Assembly: GCF_900096945.1 (NCBI RefSeq)
Contig: NZ_FMKA01000006.1
Span: forward strand, 1 to 64,000
Source: Anaerobium acetethylicum
Lineage (GTDB): Bacteria; Bacillota; Clostridia; Lachnospirales; Lachnospiraceae
Length of the DNA stretch: 64,000 nucleotides
Direction: 5' to 3'
Part shown: one piece after another, positions 7,526 to 16,435 of the stretch
Position numbering within the stretch: position 1 is the stretch's first letter
How the letters are laid out: every line of letters begins with the position of its first letter
Made by a program: the position numbers and the translations under genes
Notes under the pieces: generated by a model
The model's input: only the letters and a program-made list of their open reading frames with translations
Databases searched by the model: none
Told to the model about the DNA's origin: nothing

Positions 7526-9244
7526 ATGTTAAGGAGTCAGGAAGTCAGAAAACTAGCACCGGAGATGGACCCATTGCGTCTGGGCGCAGGATGGTCATTA
7601 GAAGATCTGGAAAAACCGCAGGTTATTGTCGAGAGCACATTTGGCGACAGCCATCCGGGAAGCGTACATTTGCTTGGATTGGTGGAAGAAGCCGTCAGGG
7701 GCATTCAGGAACATAACGGAAAAGGAGCAAGATACTTTGCTACGGATATCTGCGATGGAATGGCGCAGGGCCATGACGGAATCAATTATTCCCTTGTTTC
7801 AAGAGACGCCATTGCCAATCTGATTGAAATTCATGCCAATGCGACAACTTTTGACAGCGGCGTTTTTGTAGCCAGCTGCGACAAGGCTGTACCGGCACAT
7901 CTGATGGCTATTGGAAGACTTGGAATACCGGCAATTATCGTAACAGGCGGCGTCATGGAGGCCGGACCTGATCTGCTTACGCTCGAGCAGATCGGCGCAT
8001 ACAGTGCGATGTGTCAGCGTGGGGAAATCACCGAAGAAAAGCTGACCTATTATAAACATCATGCATGTCCGTCGTGCGGATCCTGCTCATTCATGGGCAC
8101 TGCTTCTACAATGCAGATCATGGCTGAGGCGCTTGGTCTTATGCTTCCGGGAAGCGCACTGATGCCAGCTACATGTGAAGATCTGAAGAAGGTTGCCTAC
8201 AAAGCCGGAGAACAGGCTGTCAAACTGGCCAAAATGGGCCTGAAGGCATCCGATATCGTGACGATGAAGTCTTTTGAGAATGCAATCATCGTTCATGCGG
8301 CGATTTCGGGATCCACGAACTCCCTGCTGCATATTCCAGCAGCAGCCCATGAATTTGGACTTGAGGTTGATGCGGATACATTCGACAGGCTCCACAGGGG
8401 TGCAAAATACCTGCTTGATATCAGACCTGCAGGAAAATGGCCGGCTGAATATTTCTACTATGCAGGCGGCGTGCCCCGTGTGATGGAAGAAATCAAGGAT
8501 CTGCTGCACCTTGACGTGATGACTGTAACTGGAAAGACCCTGGGAGAAAATCTGGAAGATCTTAAGAAAAACGGCTACTACGAAAGATGTGAGGAACTGC
8601 TTACCAAGACAGGGCTCAAAAGAACAGACATAATCCGCAGCATTGACAATCCGATCGGAAACGATGGAACCGTTGGAATCTTAAGAGGAAATCTCGCACC
8701 TGAAGGAGCTGTCGTCAAGCATTCTGTAGTTCCTAAGGAAATGCACAAGGCAGTATTAAAGGCGAAACCTTTCGATTGTGAAGAAGATGCGATCGCGGCG
8801 GTGCTCAGCAGGCAGATCAGGCCGGGAGATGCTGTAATCATCAGATATGAAGGTCCAAAAGGAAGCGGAATGCCGGAAATGTTCTATACGACTGAGGCGA
8901 TTTCGTCAGATGAAGAATTAGGAAAGACGATTGCCCTTATTACGGACGGCAGATTCTCAGGCGCTTCAAAAGGGCCTGCGATTGGACATGTTTCACCGGA
9001 AGCTGCTTCAGGCGGTCCGATTGCCCTCGTTGAAGAGGATGATCTGATTGAAATTGATATCGAGAAGAGAATTCTCCAGATTATCGGTGTAAAAGGTCAG
9101 GAAATGCCGCTTCAGGAAGTGGACAGAATCCTTGCTGAAAGAAAGAAGAACTGGGTTCCAAAAGAAGAAAAATATAAGAGCGGGGTTCTTAAGATATTCT
9201 CGCAGCACGCCGTGTCGCCGATGAAGGGCGGATATATGGAGTAA
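7526..9244 (+). CDS. IlvD/Edd family dehydratase, probably sugar-acid dehydratase
   Basis: The 572-residue iron-sulfur dehydratase removes water from a 2,3-dihydroxy acid to give a 2-keto acid. Cluster cysteines are visible as Cys76 (DICDGMAQGHDG), Cys118 (SCDKAVPAH) and the Cys181/184/187 group (CPSCGSC). Other family marks are SGSTNSLLHIPAAAHE, DGRFSGASKGPAIGH and the end SPMKGGYME. Branched-chain biosynthesis (ilvD) is possible by sequence alone. However, co-transcription with a GntP gluconate-type permease and a GntR/FCD regulator points to sugar-acid breakdown. No keto-acid kinase or aldolase is nearby to complete a pathway. ACAGGAGGAAGAAGT precedes the ATG at 7526. Confidence 0.85.
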   Translation: MLRSQEVRKLAPEMDPLRLGAGWSLEDLEKPQVIVESTFGDSHPGSVHLLGLVEEAVRGIQEHNGKGARYFATDICDGMAQGHDGINYSLVSRDAIANLIEIHANATTFDSGVFVASCDKAVPAHLMAIGRLGIPAIIVTGGVMEAGPDLLTLEQIGAYSAMCQRGEITEEKLTYYKHHACPSCGSCSFMGTASTMQIMAEALGLMLPGSALMPATCEDLKKVAYKAGEQAVKLAKMGLKASDIVTMKSFENAIIVHAAISGSTNSLLHIPAAAHEFGLEVDADTFDRLHRGAKYLLDIRPAGKWPAEYFYYAGGVPRVMEEIKDLLHLDVMTVTGKTLGENLEDLKKNGYYERCEELLTKTGLKRTDIIRSIDNPIGNDGTVGILRGNLAPEGAVVKHSVVPKEMHKAVLKAKPFDCEEDAIAAVLSRQIRPGDAVIIRYEGPKGSGMPEMFYTTEAISSDEELGKTIALITDGRFSGASKGPAIGHVSPEAASGGPIALVEEDDLIEIDIEKRILQIIGVKGQEMPLQEVDRILAERKKNWVPKEEKYKSGVLKIFSQHAVSPMKGGYME

Positions 9245-9264
9245 TTTGCATGCATCGTCTATTG

Positions 9265-9325
9265 CTATGAAGGGCATGGTCCTGAATAGTCAAAAAATAA
9301 ACAGGAATAGTCAAAAAATAAATAG
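9265..9325. repeat. Family A palindrome copy 3 with 21-bp tandem duplication
   Basis: CTATGAAGGGCATGGTCCTG then AATAGT (9265-9290) is a family A copy. Its right arm runs into two tandem 21-bp units, 9284-9304 and 9305-9325, that differ at one base. The tandem therefore includes part of the palindrome. It lies in the short gap before the permease gene. Confidence 0.7.
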
Positions 9326-9350
9326 GAAAAGTTCGAGGGAGAAAAAAATC

Positions 9351-10739
9351 ATGGGAAATACATTATTCTTAGCAGCTTCTGCAACAGCAGCTGCAACAGC
9401 TGATCCTGCCCGGCTTATTGCGGCGGCAATAATCGGTCTGGTGGTTTTATTGGTACTAATTATCGGGATCAAGCTTCATGCGATTCTTGCAATCCTGATC
9501 AGCGCCAGCGTGATCGGCGTAATTGCGGGCATGGAGCCTGCAGCGATCATCAGCTCCATAGGCGATGGTATCGGAAATACGCTGAGAGGCATTGCGCTGC
9601 TGGTAGGTCTTGGTTCAATGTTCGGCGCCATACTGGAAATATCCGGTGGTGCCCAGAGAATCGCATTGACCCTGGTAAATAAATTCGGTGAAAACAAAGC
9701 GGCATGGGCACTTGGGATAACAGGCCTTGTAATCGCAATGCCGGTATTCTTTGATGCAGGGCTCATCATTCTGATTCCCCTTGCATTGACACTTGCAAAA
9801 AACACGAAGAAATCAACGTTATTCTACGTAATTCCTCTTCTTGCAGGTCTCGCAGTTGGGCATGCATTTATTCCGCCGACACCGGGCCCGATACTTGTAG
9901 CGAACCTTCTTGGCGTGGATTTGGGATATGTAATCGGTATCGGCCTTATCTGTGGTACTGTAGCGATGATCCTTGGCGGTCCTGTATGGGGAAAATATAT
10001 CGGCACTAAGATTTTCGTTCCGCTTCCTACTAATATCGCGGAAATGGAAGATTATGATGAATCAAAATTGCCAAAGTTCGGCACGGTAGTTGGAATAATC
10101 TTCATCCCTCTGTTTTTGATCCTGCTCAAGACCGTATCCGGCGTCGTGCCTGCAATGGCGGCAATTGCCCCTGTTCTTGCCTTCTTTGGCGAACCTTTTG
10201 TAGCACTGACCGTATCCACCCTGGTTGCCATGTTCATACTTGGCATCAGACATGGATATTCACGTGAAGAACTTGAAAAAGTCATGACGAAGTCACTTGA
10301 ACCTACAGGCATGATACTCCTTGTAACAGCTTGCGGCGGTGTTTTAAGATATGTGCTCCAGAATTCAGGACTTGGGGATGTGATCGGCCAGTTCGTGGCA
10401 GACAGCGCACTCCCAATGGTTGTGGTTGCATTTATCATTTCTGCGCTTGTCAGAATCTCCGTTGGCTCATCCACGGTTGCCATGACGATGGCTGCAGGTA
10501 TTGTGGCGGCTATGCCGGCCATTTCGGGATTTTCCCCTATACATCTTGCATGCATCACGGCAGCCATTGCCGGCGGTGCAACAGTATGCAGCCATTTCAA
10601 CGATTCAGGTTTCTGGCTTGTAAAATCCCTGCTTCAGATTGATGAAAAAACGACACTTAAATCATGGACCATGATGGAAACGATCGTAGGCGGTTCGGGA
10701 TTTGTGGTAGCGCTTCTTATTTCAGTAATTGTAAAATAG
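9351..10739 (+). CDS. GntP family permease (gluconate/sugar-acid:H+ symporter)
   Basis: A 462-residue integral membrane protein with about 12-14 hydrophobic helices, starting AARLIAAAIIGLVVLL-like and ending in a helix. Family features include FDAGLIILIPLALTLAKN, HAFIPPTPGPILVANLLG (about residue 170) and THFNDSGFWL-like CSHFNDSGFWLVKSLL near the end. The GntP family imports gluconate and related sugar acids with protons. It is the second gene of the dehydratase operon, 106 bp downstream. CGAGGGAGAAAAAAATC precedes the ATG at 9351; the open frame before it covers the tandem repeat and is unlikely to be translated. Confidence 0.92.
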   Translation: MGNTLFLAASATAAATADPARLIAAAIIGLVVLLVLIIGIKLHAILAILISASVIGVIAGMEPAAIISSIGDGIGNTLRGIALLVGLGSMFGAILEISGGAQRIALTLVNKFGENKAAWALGITGLVIAMPVFFDAGLIILIPLALTLAKNTKKSTLFYVIPLLAGLAVGHAFIPPTPGPILVANLLGVDLGYVIGIGLICGTVAMILGGPVWGKYIGTKIFVPLPTNIAEMEDYDESKLPKFGTVVGIIFIPLFLILLKTVSGVVPAMAAIAPVLAFFGEPFVALTVSTLVAMFILGIRHGYSREELEKVMTKSLEPTGMILLVTACGGVLRYVLQNSGLGDVIGQFVADSALPMVVVAFIISALVRISVGSSTVAMTMAAGIVAAMPAISGFSPIHLACITAAIAGGATVCSHFNDSGFWLVKSLLQIDEKTTLKSWTMMETIVGGSGFVVALLISVIVK

Positions 10740-10805
10740 CTGAAGGCCAGGAGTTGGAGCAGTGCATCTGCCGCACTGCCAGGTGATAACCAAAAATAAA
10801 TGAAA

Positions 10806-10848
10806 AAGGCTTTAAGGGCATTGCGTTCTGCAATGCCCTTAAAGCCTT
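10806..10848. terminator. Hairpin between permease and regulator genes
   Basis: A perfect 19-bp stem, AAGGCTTTAAGGGCATTGC paired with GCAATGCCCTTAAAGCCTT, has a 5-nt loop. The following T-run is weak, so it may act as a partial terminator that separates gntR expression from the operon. Confidence 0.55.
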
Positions 10849-10850
10849 AC

Positions 10851-10878
10851 TTGATAATTATCAGAATTTCCATATAAT
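10851..10878 (+). promoter_or_regulatory. Promoter of the GntR-family regulator
   Basis: TTGATA (10851-10856) and TATAAT (10873-10878) have 16-bp spacing. TGATAATTATCA (10852-10863), a perfect 12-bp dyad, overlaps the -35 element and could be an operator. Confidence 0.6.
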
Positions 10879-10917
10879 TATAGATAGAGTTTGTTTGACG
10901 TGAAGGAGATGGAATTG

Positions 10918-11622
10918 ATGAATAAAGATACTTCTTCTGCCAAGCCATTGGCAGAGATGGTTGAGGAAAACCTGATTCAATATATCATAGAAAATGATAT
11001 GCAGGCAGGAGACAGGATACCGAATGAATTTGAGCTGGCTGAAAAACTGGGGGTCAGCAGAAGTACGATCCGGGAGGCTGTCAAACTTTTAGTCAGCAGA
11101 AATGTGCTCGTGATCAGGCGCGGAGCCGGAACCTACGTATCGGATAAAAAAGGGATTGCGGAAGATCCCCTTGGCCTGGCGTTTGTCCATGATAAATATG
11201 CGCTGGCCATGGATCTGCTGGATGTGAGAATCATACTTGAACCTGAGATTGCCAGTATGGCGGCTATAAAGGCGACAGATGAGGAAATAGAACAAATCGT
11301 CGACCAGTGCCGGAAGGTGGAGGAACTGTATGAAAAAGGCGAAGACCACAGGCTGGAGGATGTGAAATTCCATGAACTTATTGCGCGCTGCAGCAGAAAT
11401 GTCGTTATCGAGAAGATCATACCGGTCATCAATACAGCTGTCGTCCTGTTTGCGGATATTACAAAACGCAAGCTGAAACAGGAGACGATCTCTACCCACA
11501 GGGATATAGCCGATGCGATCAGATCCCGGGATCCCGGTGCAGCGAAATATGCAATGATGATGCATCTTATCTACAACAGGCAGATGATTGCAAAATTAAT
11601 TAAAGAACGAGATGAAAAATAA
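10918..11622 (+). CDS. GntR family transcriptional regulator, FadR/FCD subfamily
   Basis: The 234-residue protein has an N-terminal winged helix (about residues 10-80: NEFELAEKLGVSRSTIREAV, then RRGAGTYVS wing) and an all-helical C-terminal FCD ligand domain. The FCD metal/ligand-site pattern is visible as D-x-x-x-H (DVKFHELI), then STHRDIADAI and MMMHLIYNR. FCD regulators usually bind a small organic acid and repress the genes next door. Here the obvious targets are the dehydratase and permease, with dyads at 7495 and 10852. AAGGAG is 9 nt before the ATG at 10918; the TTG at 10891 and ATG at 10909 are less well placed. Confidence 0.9.
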   Translation: MNKDTSSAKPLAEMVEENLIQYIIENDMQAGDRIPNEFELAEKLGVSRSTIREAVKLLVSRNVLVIRRGAGTYVSDKKGIAEDPLGLAFVHDKYALAMDLLDVRIILEPEIASMAAIKATDEEIEQIVDQCRKVEELYEKGEDHRLEDVKFHELIARCSRNVVIEKIIPVINTAVVLFADITKRKLKQETISTHRDIADAIRSRDPGAAKYAMMMHLIYNRQMIAKLIKERDEK

Positions 11623-11633
11623 CAGGGAGAAGG

Positions 11634-11679
11634 TGCCATGCGCAGCTGAAGGCAGTCAGCGTTGCATGGCATTTTTTTT
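11634..11679 (+). terminator. Terminator after the GntR-family gene
   Basis: TGCCATGC pairs with GCATGGCA around a structured loop and is followed by eight Ts (11672-11679). The repeat family B copy begins directly at the T-run. Confidence 0.8.
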
Positions 11680-11720
11680 ATCTCATAGGAGCGTGGCCTA
11701 TGAGTTGAAAACGCTCCGCG
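11672..11720. repeat. Dispersed repeat family B, copy 2
   Basis: T-run, TCTCATAGG, a short spacer, CCTATGAG, and then ACGCTCCGCG. The same order occurs at 55080-55129. The palindrome is fused to the T-tail of a terminator at both sites. The rest of 11721-11932 has no recognisable gene. Confidence 0.6.
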
Positions 11721-11932
11721 AAGGAGGTGCAGTAGGGTTTGAGGTATTTGACTGGCTAGCATCAATCAGCCGGCACCAGAAAAAAGATGTCGATAAACAG
11801 TGAAAAAAACTAAAAATTGTCGCTTTATATAATCAACATCATGTGCTATACTTACAATAAACGAAATAATGGAATATTTTCTAATTTTGAAACAGCAAAA
11901 ATGTCCTGCTGAGGCGACGGAGGTGTTTCGCG

Positions 11933-13735
11933 ATGTTTAATCTGAATTATCCATTTGACGACGAAATGATCATGCAAAAGAAGAAATCAATCAGGAAGGA
12001 GCTCCTCGATAAGGACAGCCCCTTTATTGATAAAAAAATTGCGATCCTGAGCGGTTCGACGATCGGCGATGTGAAATCAGTTCTTGAACTTTTTCTTCTG
12101 GACCAGGGAATCCGACCGGTATTTTACGAAGGTTCCTATAACAGGTTTTATGAAGAGGCTGTATTTGGAAATGCCGGCCTGGAGGAGTTCCAGCCTGAAA
12201 TCATTTATATACACACAAGCAATAAAAATATTGACGTTTTTCCATGTGTGGGAGACGGAGAAGCTGTTCTGGCGCAAAAGCTTGAGTCGGTATACAGGAG
12301 ATACGAAACAGTCTGGACCGAGCTGAAAAAGCGTTATGGATGTCCGGTCATCCAGAACAACTTCGAGCCGCTGGCCTACAGGCTCCTGGGAAATGCGGAT
12401 GCCTATCATAAGTACGGAAAAAATAATTTTATCAGCCATCTGAATCAGAAAATGTATGAGTATGCAAATGCCAACGCAGGGTTCTATATCAATGACATCA
12501 GCTATCTTGCTTCCTGGTATGGCTTGGAGAAATGGTCAAACCCTTCTCATTGGTATCTGTACAAGCAGGCTATGGATCTGAATGCCATACCGCTTCTCTG
12601 TCGGAATATATCCAGGATCGTGAAGTCCCTGTATGGAAAAAATAAAAAGGCTCTGGCTCTTGATCTCGACAATACCCTCTGGGGCGGAGTGATTGGGGAT
12701 GACGGTGTCGAAAATATCAGACTGGGGGAGGAATCGCCGGAAGGCAGGGCTTTTACGGCATTCCAGCGTTATCTGAAAGAGATTTCGACCCTGGGAATCA
12801 CCCTGAATGCATGCTCGAAAAACGAAGAATCCCTTGCGGTGGAAGGTTTTTCTCATGAGGGAAGCGTGCTGAAGAGGGATGATTTCATATCATGGAAGGT
12901 GAGCTGGACAGACAAGAATATCAGCATCGCCGCCATGGCAAAAGAAATCAATATAGGCCTGGACAGCATCGTGTTCGTGGATGACAATCCGGTGGAGAGG
13001 GAAATTGTCAGGACCAGGCTGCCCGAGGTCAGCGTACCAGAGATAGGAAGTCCGGAGGAATACATCAAAGCGCTGGACCAGGAGGGATATTTTGAAATAA
13101 CAACCCTTTCCGAAGACGACATGAACCGAAACCAGTCCTACAAGGCCATCATACAAAGGGAAATTCTGGAAAACAGCATTGAGGACTACGGCGAATTTCT
13201 TGTGTCTCTGCAGATGAAGTGTTATATGAGCCCCTTCACGGAGCCTGTGATCCCCAGGATTACCCAGCTAATCAACAAGACGAACCAGTTCAATCTGACA
13301 ACGAAACGTCTTACTGAAAATGAGGTCAGAAATGCCGCTGAGGATGAAAGCGTCATAACCCTGGCAGCAAGACTATGCGACAAATTCGAAAACGCAGGCA
13401 TCGTAACAGCCATGATAGCCCCCGTAAAAGACGGCGAAGCAGTAATCGAGCTTTGGGTCATGAGCTGCAGGGTCTTCAAACGGAATCTGGAGTTTGCCAT
13501 ATTCGATGAACTGATCAGGGAGTGCAAAAGAAAAGGCGTCAAAAAGATCAAAGCCTCCTATCTGCCGACCAAAAAAAACCTGCTGGTAAAAGGGCTGTAC
13601 GAGGAACTGGGATTTGAAAAGACAGAGGAAAGCGAAACCGGGACAGTCTGGTCATACAGCATACCTGAGGAATACAGGAATAAAAACAGCGTGATGGAGG
13701 TATTTTATGATGAGCAGGAAAGAGATAATGGATAA
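11933..13735 (+). CDS. FkbH-like HAD-IIIC family protein
   Basis: A 600-residue multidomain protein. The N-terminal part (1-230; IAILSGSTIGDV) resembles the SGNH-like domain found in FkbH relatives. The middle is the HAD-IIIC domain, with the nucleophile motif LDLDNTLWGGVIGDDG near residue 245 and a later FVDDNPVEREIV. The C-terminal 150 residues look GNAT-like (SCRVFKRNLEFAIFDEL, then KGLYEELGFEK). Known FkbH enzymes dephosphorylate 1,3-bisphosphoglycerate while loading a glyceryl unit on an acyl carrier protein. An ACP gene overlaps the end of this one, which supports that type of reaction. GACGGAGGTGTTTCGCG precedes the ATG. The final product is unknown. Confidence 0.85.
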   Translation: MFNLNYPFDDEMIMQKKKSIRKELLDKDSPFIDKKIAILSGSTIGDVKSVLELFLLDQGIRPVFYEGSYNRFYEEAVFGNAGLEEFQPEIIYIHTSNKNIDVFPCVGDGEAVLAQKLESVYRRYETVWTELKKRYGCPVIQNNFEPLAYRLLGNADAYHKYGKNNFISHLNQKMYEYANANAGFYINDISYLASWYGLEKWSNPSHWYLYKQAMDLNAIPLLCRNISRIVKSLYGKNKKALALDLDNTLWGGVIGDDGVENIRLGEESPEGRAFTAFQRYLKEISTLGITLNACSKNEESLAVEGFSHEGSVLKRDDFISWKVSWTDKNISIAAMAKEINIGLDSIVFVDDNPVEREIVRTRLPEVSVPEIGSPEEYIKALDQEGYFEITTLSEDDMNRNQSYKAIIQREILENSIEDYGEFLVSLQMKCYMSPFTEPVIPRITQLINKTNQFNLTTKRLTENEVRNAAEDESVITLAARLCDKFENAGIVTAMIAPVKDGEAVIELWVMSCRVFKRNLEFAIFDELIRECKRKGVKKIKASYLPTKKNLLVKGLYEELGFEKTEESETGTVWSYSIPEEYRNKNSVMEVFYDEQERDNG

Positions 13736-13961
13736 GATCCAGGATATTTTCAGGAATAATTTTGATGATGATACATTGATCATAACGGAATCGACATCAG
13801 CGCAGGATATTGAAGACTGGGATTCCTTCGAGCAGATGCGCCTGATCGTAGCCATGGAACATGAGTTCAAAATCAAACTGGATATCAGGGCAGTGGCGGC
13901 ACTTAAGGACGTGGGTGACATGTCCCGCCTTATTGAAAAAAAACTGTCGATTGCGCAGTAA
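13707..13961 (+). CDS. Acyl carrier protein
   Basis: An 84-residue four-helix carrier protein. The phosphopantetheine site is the serine in DWDSFEQMRLIVAMEHEF (about residue 40), in the classic D-S context at the start of helix II. It overlaps the FkbH-like gene by 29 bp with GATGGAGGTATTTT before the tandem ATGs, so translation is probably coupled. This close pairing suggests it is a dedicated carrier for the FkbH product and not the fatty-acid ACP. A phosphopantetheinyl transferase is not visible in the window. Confidence 0.88.
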   Translation: MMSRKEIMDKIQDIFRNNFDDDTLIITESTSAQDIEDWDSFEQMRLIVAMEHEFKIKLDIRAVAALKDVGDMSRLIEKKLSIAQ

Positions 13962-14016
13962 TCCTGGATGATTTGAAGATCAGAGCCGGAACAATAGTAA
14001 GAACGGGGGGAAACCT

Positions 14017-14427
14017 ATGAATGCCTTTTCTTATGATGAAATTTTAATCGGTCATGCATATGAATTCACTGCGGATATACGTGATGAAGAGCAGAACATG
14101 TTCTGCAGACTGAGCGGAGATGTCAATCCCCTGCATAGGGACAGGGAGTTTGCTGTCGGAAGAGGGTTTAAGGACAGGGTGGTTTATGGCATGCTTACGG
14201 CATCCTATTATTCTACCCTTGTCGGCGTGTTCCTTCCGGGAGAGAGATGCCTGATCCATGAGATGGAACTTAAGTTTACAAAACCTGTATATATAAACGA
14301 CACTCTCACCATACGTGGAGAGGTTACAGAAAAGAATGACACTTTTCAGCTGCTGACCATCAAGGCGACGATCAGGAACCAGCTGGGGCTGACAGTCTCA
14401 AAAGCGAAAATCAGAGTCAGCGTATGA
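14017..14427 (+). CDS. MaoC-like hot-dog dehydratase/hydratase
   Basis: A 136-residue single hot-dog domain. The hydratase signature is FCRLSGDVNPLHRDREFAVG (residues 27-46), with the Asp and His expected for R-specific enoyl-CoA/ACP hydration. FKDRVVYGMLTASYYSTLVG follows, the typical second helix. It lies 55 bp after the ACP gene with GGGGGGAAACCT before its ATG. Its likely substrate is an acyl or hydroxyacyl group carried on that ACP or on CoA. The direction (hydration or dehydration) cannot be told from sequence. Confidence 0.85.
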   Translation: MNAFSYDEILIGHAYEFTADIRDEEQNMFCRLSGDVNPLHRDREFAVGRGFKDRVVYGMLTASYYSTLVGVFLPGERCLIHEMELKFTKPVYINDTLTIRGEVTEKNDTFQLLTIKATIRNQLGLTVSKAKIRVSV

Positions 14428-14474
14428 TGCCGGATAAGGCAGAATGCTGTGGAATAAGGCAGGGGGAGAGACGT

Positions 14475-15032
14475 ATGAATATTCAGTACGGATGTGTAAC
14501 GATGCGTGCGTTGGAAAGAAAAGACATGGCGATGCTGCTTGCTATCTTAAATGATCCGGATGTGGAAAATATGATGGCAGGATGGTCATTCCCTATGTCT
14601 GAGGAGAACCAGATGAAGTGGTTTGAACATTTTGATCCCAACAAGGAACTGAGATGCATGATCGATGTCGTCAACGGTGCTACCATCGGCACCATAGGTC
14701 TGGTGGATATCGACTGGAAAAACAGGAAGGCCGAGCTGTTCTACAAGGTGGTCAACGATATTGAAAAGAGGGTCAAGGGTGATGTAAACGACGCCACCAT
14801 GGGAATCCTGGCTTATGCGTTTGATGAATTGAACATGCACTGTATCACCGGACTTACCCTCGAGAAAAATATATTTTCCCAGAAGATGCTTAAGAAATGC
14901 GGATTCACCCAGGAGGGTGTGCTCCGCAAACGGATTTATAAAAAGGGAGAATACTGGAATCAGGTAAACTACTCTATTTTGAAGGAAGAATTTGAAGAAA
15001 AGCGGGCAACAGAAGCGGGGATTGAGAAATAA
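14475..15032 (+). CDS. GNAT family N-acetyltransferase (RimJ/PseH-like)
   Basis: A 185-residue acetyltransferase. It has the GNAT beta-strand order with VTMRALERKDMAML at the start, then an acetyl-CoA pyrophosphate-loop region and TLEKNIFSQKMLKKCGFTQE near the end, a standard motif B. Its overall form recalls PseH, which acetylates an amino sugar nucleotide in pseudaminic acid synthesis, and also RimJ-type protein acetylases. Position inside a carrier-protein cluster makes a small-molecule or glycan substrate more likely. AGGGGGAGAGACGT precedes the ATG at 14475. The upstream open codons overlap the MaoC gene stop. Confidence 0.8.
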   Translation: MNIQYGCVTMRALERKDMAMLLAILNDPDVENMMAGWSFPMSEENQMKWFEHFDPNKELRCMIDVVNGATIGTIGLVDIDWKNRKAELFYKVVNDIEKRVKGDVNDATMGILAYAFDELNMHCITGLTLEKNIFSQKMLKKCGFTQEGVLRKRIYKKGEYWNQVNYSILKEEFEEKRATEAGIEK

Positions 15033-15070
15033 GAGCATGTCATTTGCCATTGAGGAAAGAGGTGGACGTT

Positions 15071-16435
15071 TTGACAGACGAAAAGCGAAAAAGCACAATC
15101 GGCAGGAACGGAAAGCGCTTCATTGCAGGGCTTCTGGGGCTGGTTCTGGTGGGAGTCATACTGATATCCTTTGGCGGCGGGACTCCGGATGAGGAGAAGG
15201 TGGATCTGCCTGAAACGGCAGGCGCAGATCTTCCGCCGCCGGATTCTGATTCTGTGGGAACAGGTACGGATGATGATTCCGAATCTTCGGATGAGCAGTC
15301 TGCACTGTATGCAGAAAAGGGATTCCTAAACGCGAAAAATCCGCCATCACCCCTTAAGGGCGCAGCTGGTGACGGAATTACCGATGATACTGTTGCATTG
15401 CAGAATATCATAGACTACTGTGTGGAAAACAGCAAGGATCTCTATGTTCCGGCTGGAACCTATATGATAAAAGCTGGGAAAGGCGTCGATACGCCATTTG
15501 AAACAAGGGATGGACAGGGTCTGTTTATAGAAGGCAGCATGGAGCTGTATGCAGATGCAGGTGCAACATTCAAGCTCCTGCCTACGGCAAGTCCGGTCCC
15601 GACCCTGCTGACGATCAGGAACACCTCCGACGTTACAGTTTCAGGAGGAAACTGGATTGGAGAGAGGGATGAGCATCTGGACACGGCCGGTGAAGGAGGG
15701 ACGCTGATTGTCATATCCTGTTGCGACTATGTCCATATCAGCAATGTGGTTGTTAAGGATGCATGGGGAGACGGCATGGCGGTCTATAATTCGCCTCCAT
15801 ACAAAGACAGCTCCCTGAGCAGCTATATCTATATCGACAGCGCCTACGTGGACCGCTGTGGAAGGAATGGCCTGACCATAGGCGGGGTAAAGGAAATGTA
15901 TGTGACCAATTCGGTTTTCAACGGAATGGACAGGACGATGCCCAAAGCGGGCGTCGATATTGAACCCGACGGCATCCAGCCGATGGCCGACAATGTCAGT
16001 TTCTACAAATGTACATTCAGCAACAACGGCGTGCAGGGCCTTACCTATGGCTTTGGGAACGGAGCAAGGAATGTAAGCGTAAAAAGCTGCGAGTTCTTTG
16101 GGAACGGAACAGTGGATATAAATATCGCGGCCGTAAAGAAAACGCCAATGAAAGGCACGGTCATTGAAAACAATCTGTTCTCCAATACGCTGCGGTTTTC
16201 AATCGGCATGAGCAATACCTTCAATGCCGAAATATCGGGCAATCAGATGTATGCGGCAACAAAGAATGCAGGATCAGGATGCTTTTATCTTGCAGAAGTC
16301 TCCGATATAAATATTACGGAGAACTATATGGAAGGATTCCTGTGTATAATTGACAATACCGAAATAGGAGCCTCGGAAGGCATAACCCTTCATAAAAATG
16401 TGTATAAGCTCTGCGGAAGCGAATATCTCAGGTAG
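15071..16435 (+). CDS. Membrane-anchored right-handed beta-helix protein (pectate lyase-like fold)
   Basis: The 454-residue protein begins with a short basic tail and one membrane segment (RFIAGLLGLVLVGVILISF, about residues 14-32), then an acidic Pro/Ser/Asp linker. The extracellular part starts with the Pectate_lyase_3-type entry sequence GAAGDGITDDTVALQNIIDY and continues as beta-helix coils rich in Asn and Gly (SDVTVSGGNWIGERDEH, NGLTIGGVKEMYVTNSVF). Proteins of this fold bind, cleave or epimerise acidic polysaccharides, but the catalytic residues cannot be assigned. AGAGGTGG lies 6 nt before TTG at 15071, which I take as start. It is the last gene of the FkbH cluster and links it to the cell surface. 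Confidence 0.75.
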   Translation: MTDEKRKSTIGRNGKRFIAGLLGLVLVGVILISFGGGTPDEEKVDLPETAGADLPPPDSDSVGTGTDDDSESSDEQSALYAEKGFLNAKNPPSPLKGAAGDGITDDTVALQNIIDYCVENSKDLYVPAGTYMIKAGKGVDTPFETRDGQGLFIEGSMELYADAGATFKLLPTASPVPTLLTIRNTSDVTVSGGNWIGERDEHLDTAGEGGTLIVISCCDYVHISNVVVKDAWGDGMAVYNSPPYKDSSLSSYIYIDSAYVDRCGRNGLTIGGVKEMYVTNSVFNGMDRTMPKAGVDIEPDGIQPMADNVSFYKCTFSNNGVQGLTYGFGNGARNVSVKSCEFFGNGTVDINIAAVKKTPMKGTVIENNLFSNTLRFSIGMSNTFNAEISGNQMYAATKNAGSGCFYLAEVSDINITENYMEGFLCIIDNTEIGASEGITLHKNVYKLCGSEYLR

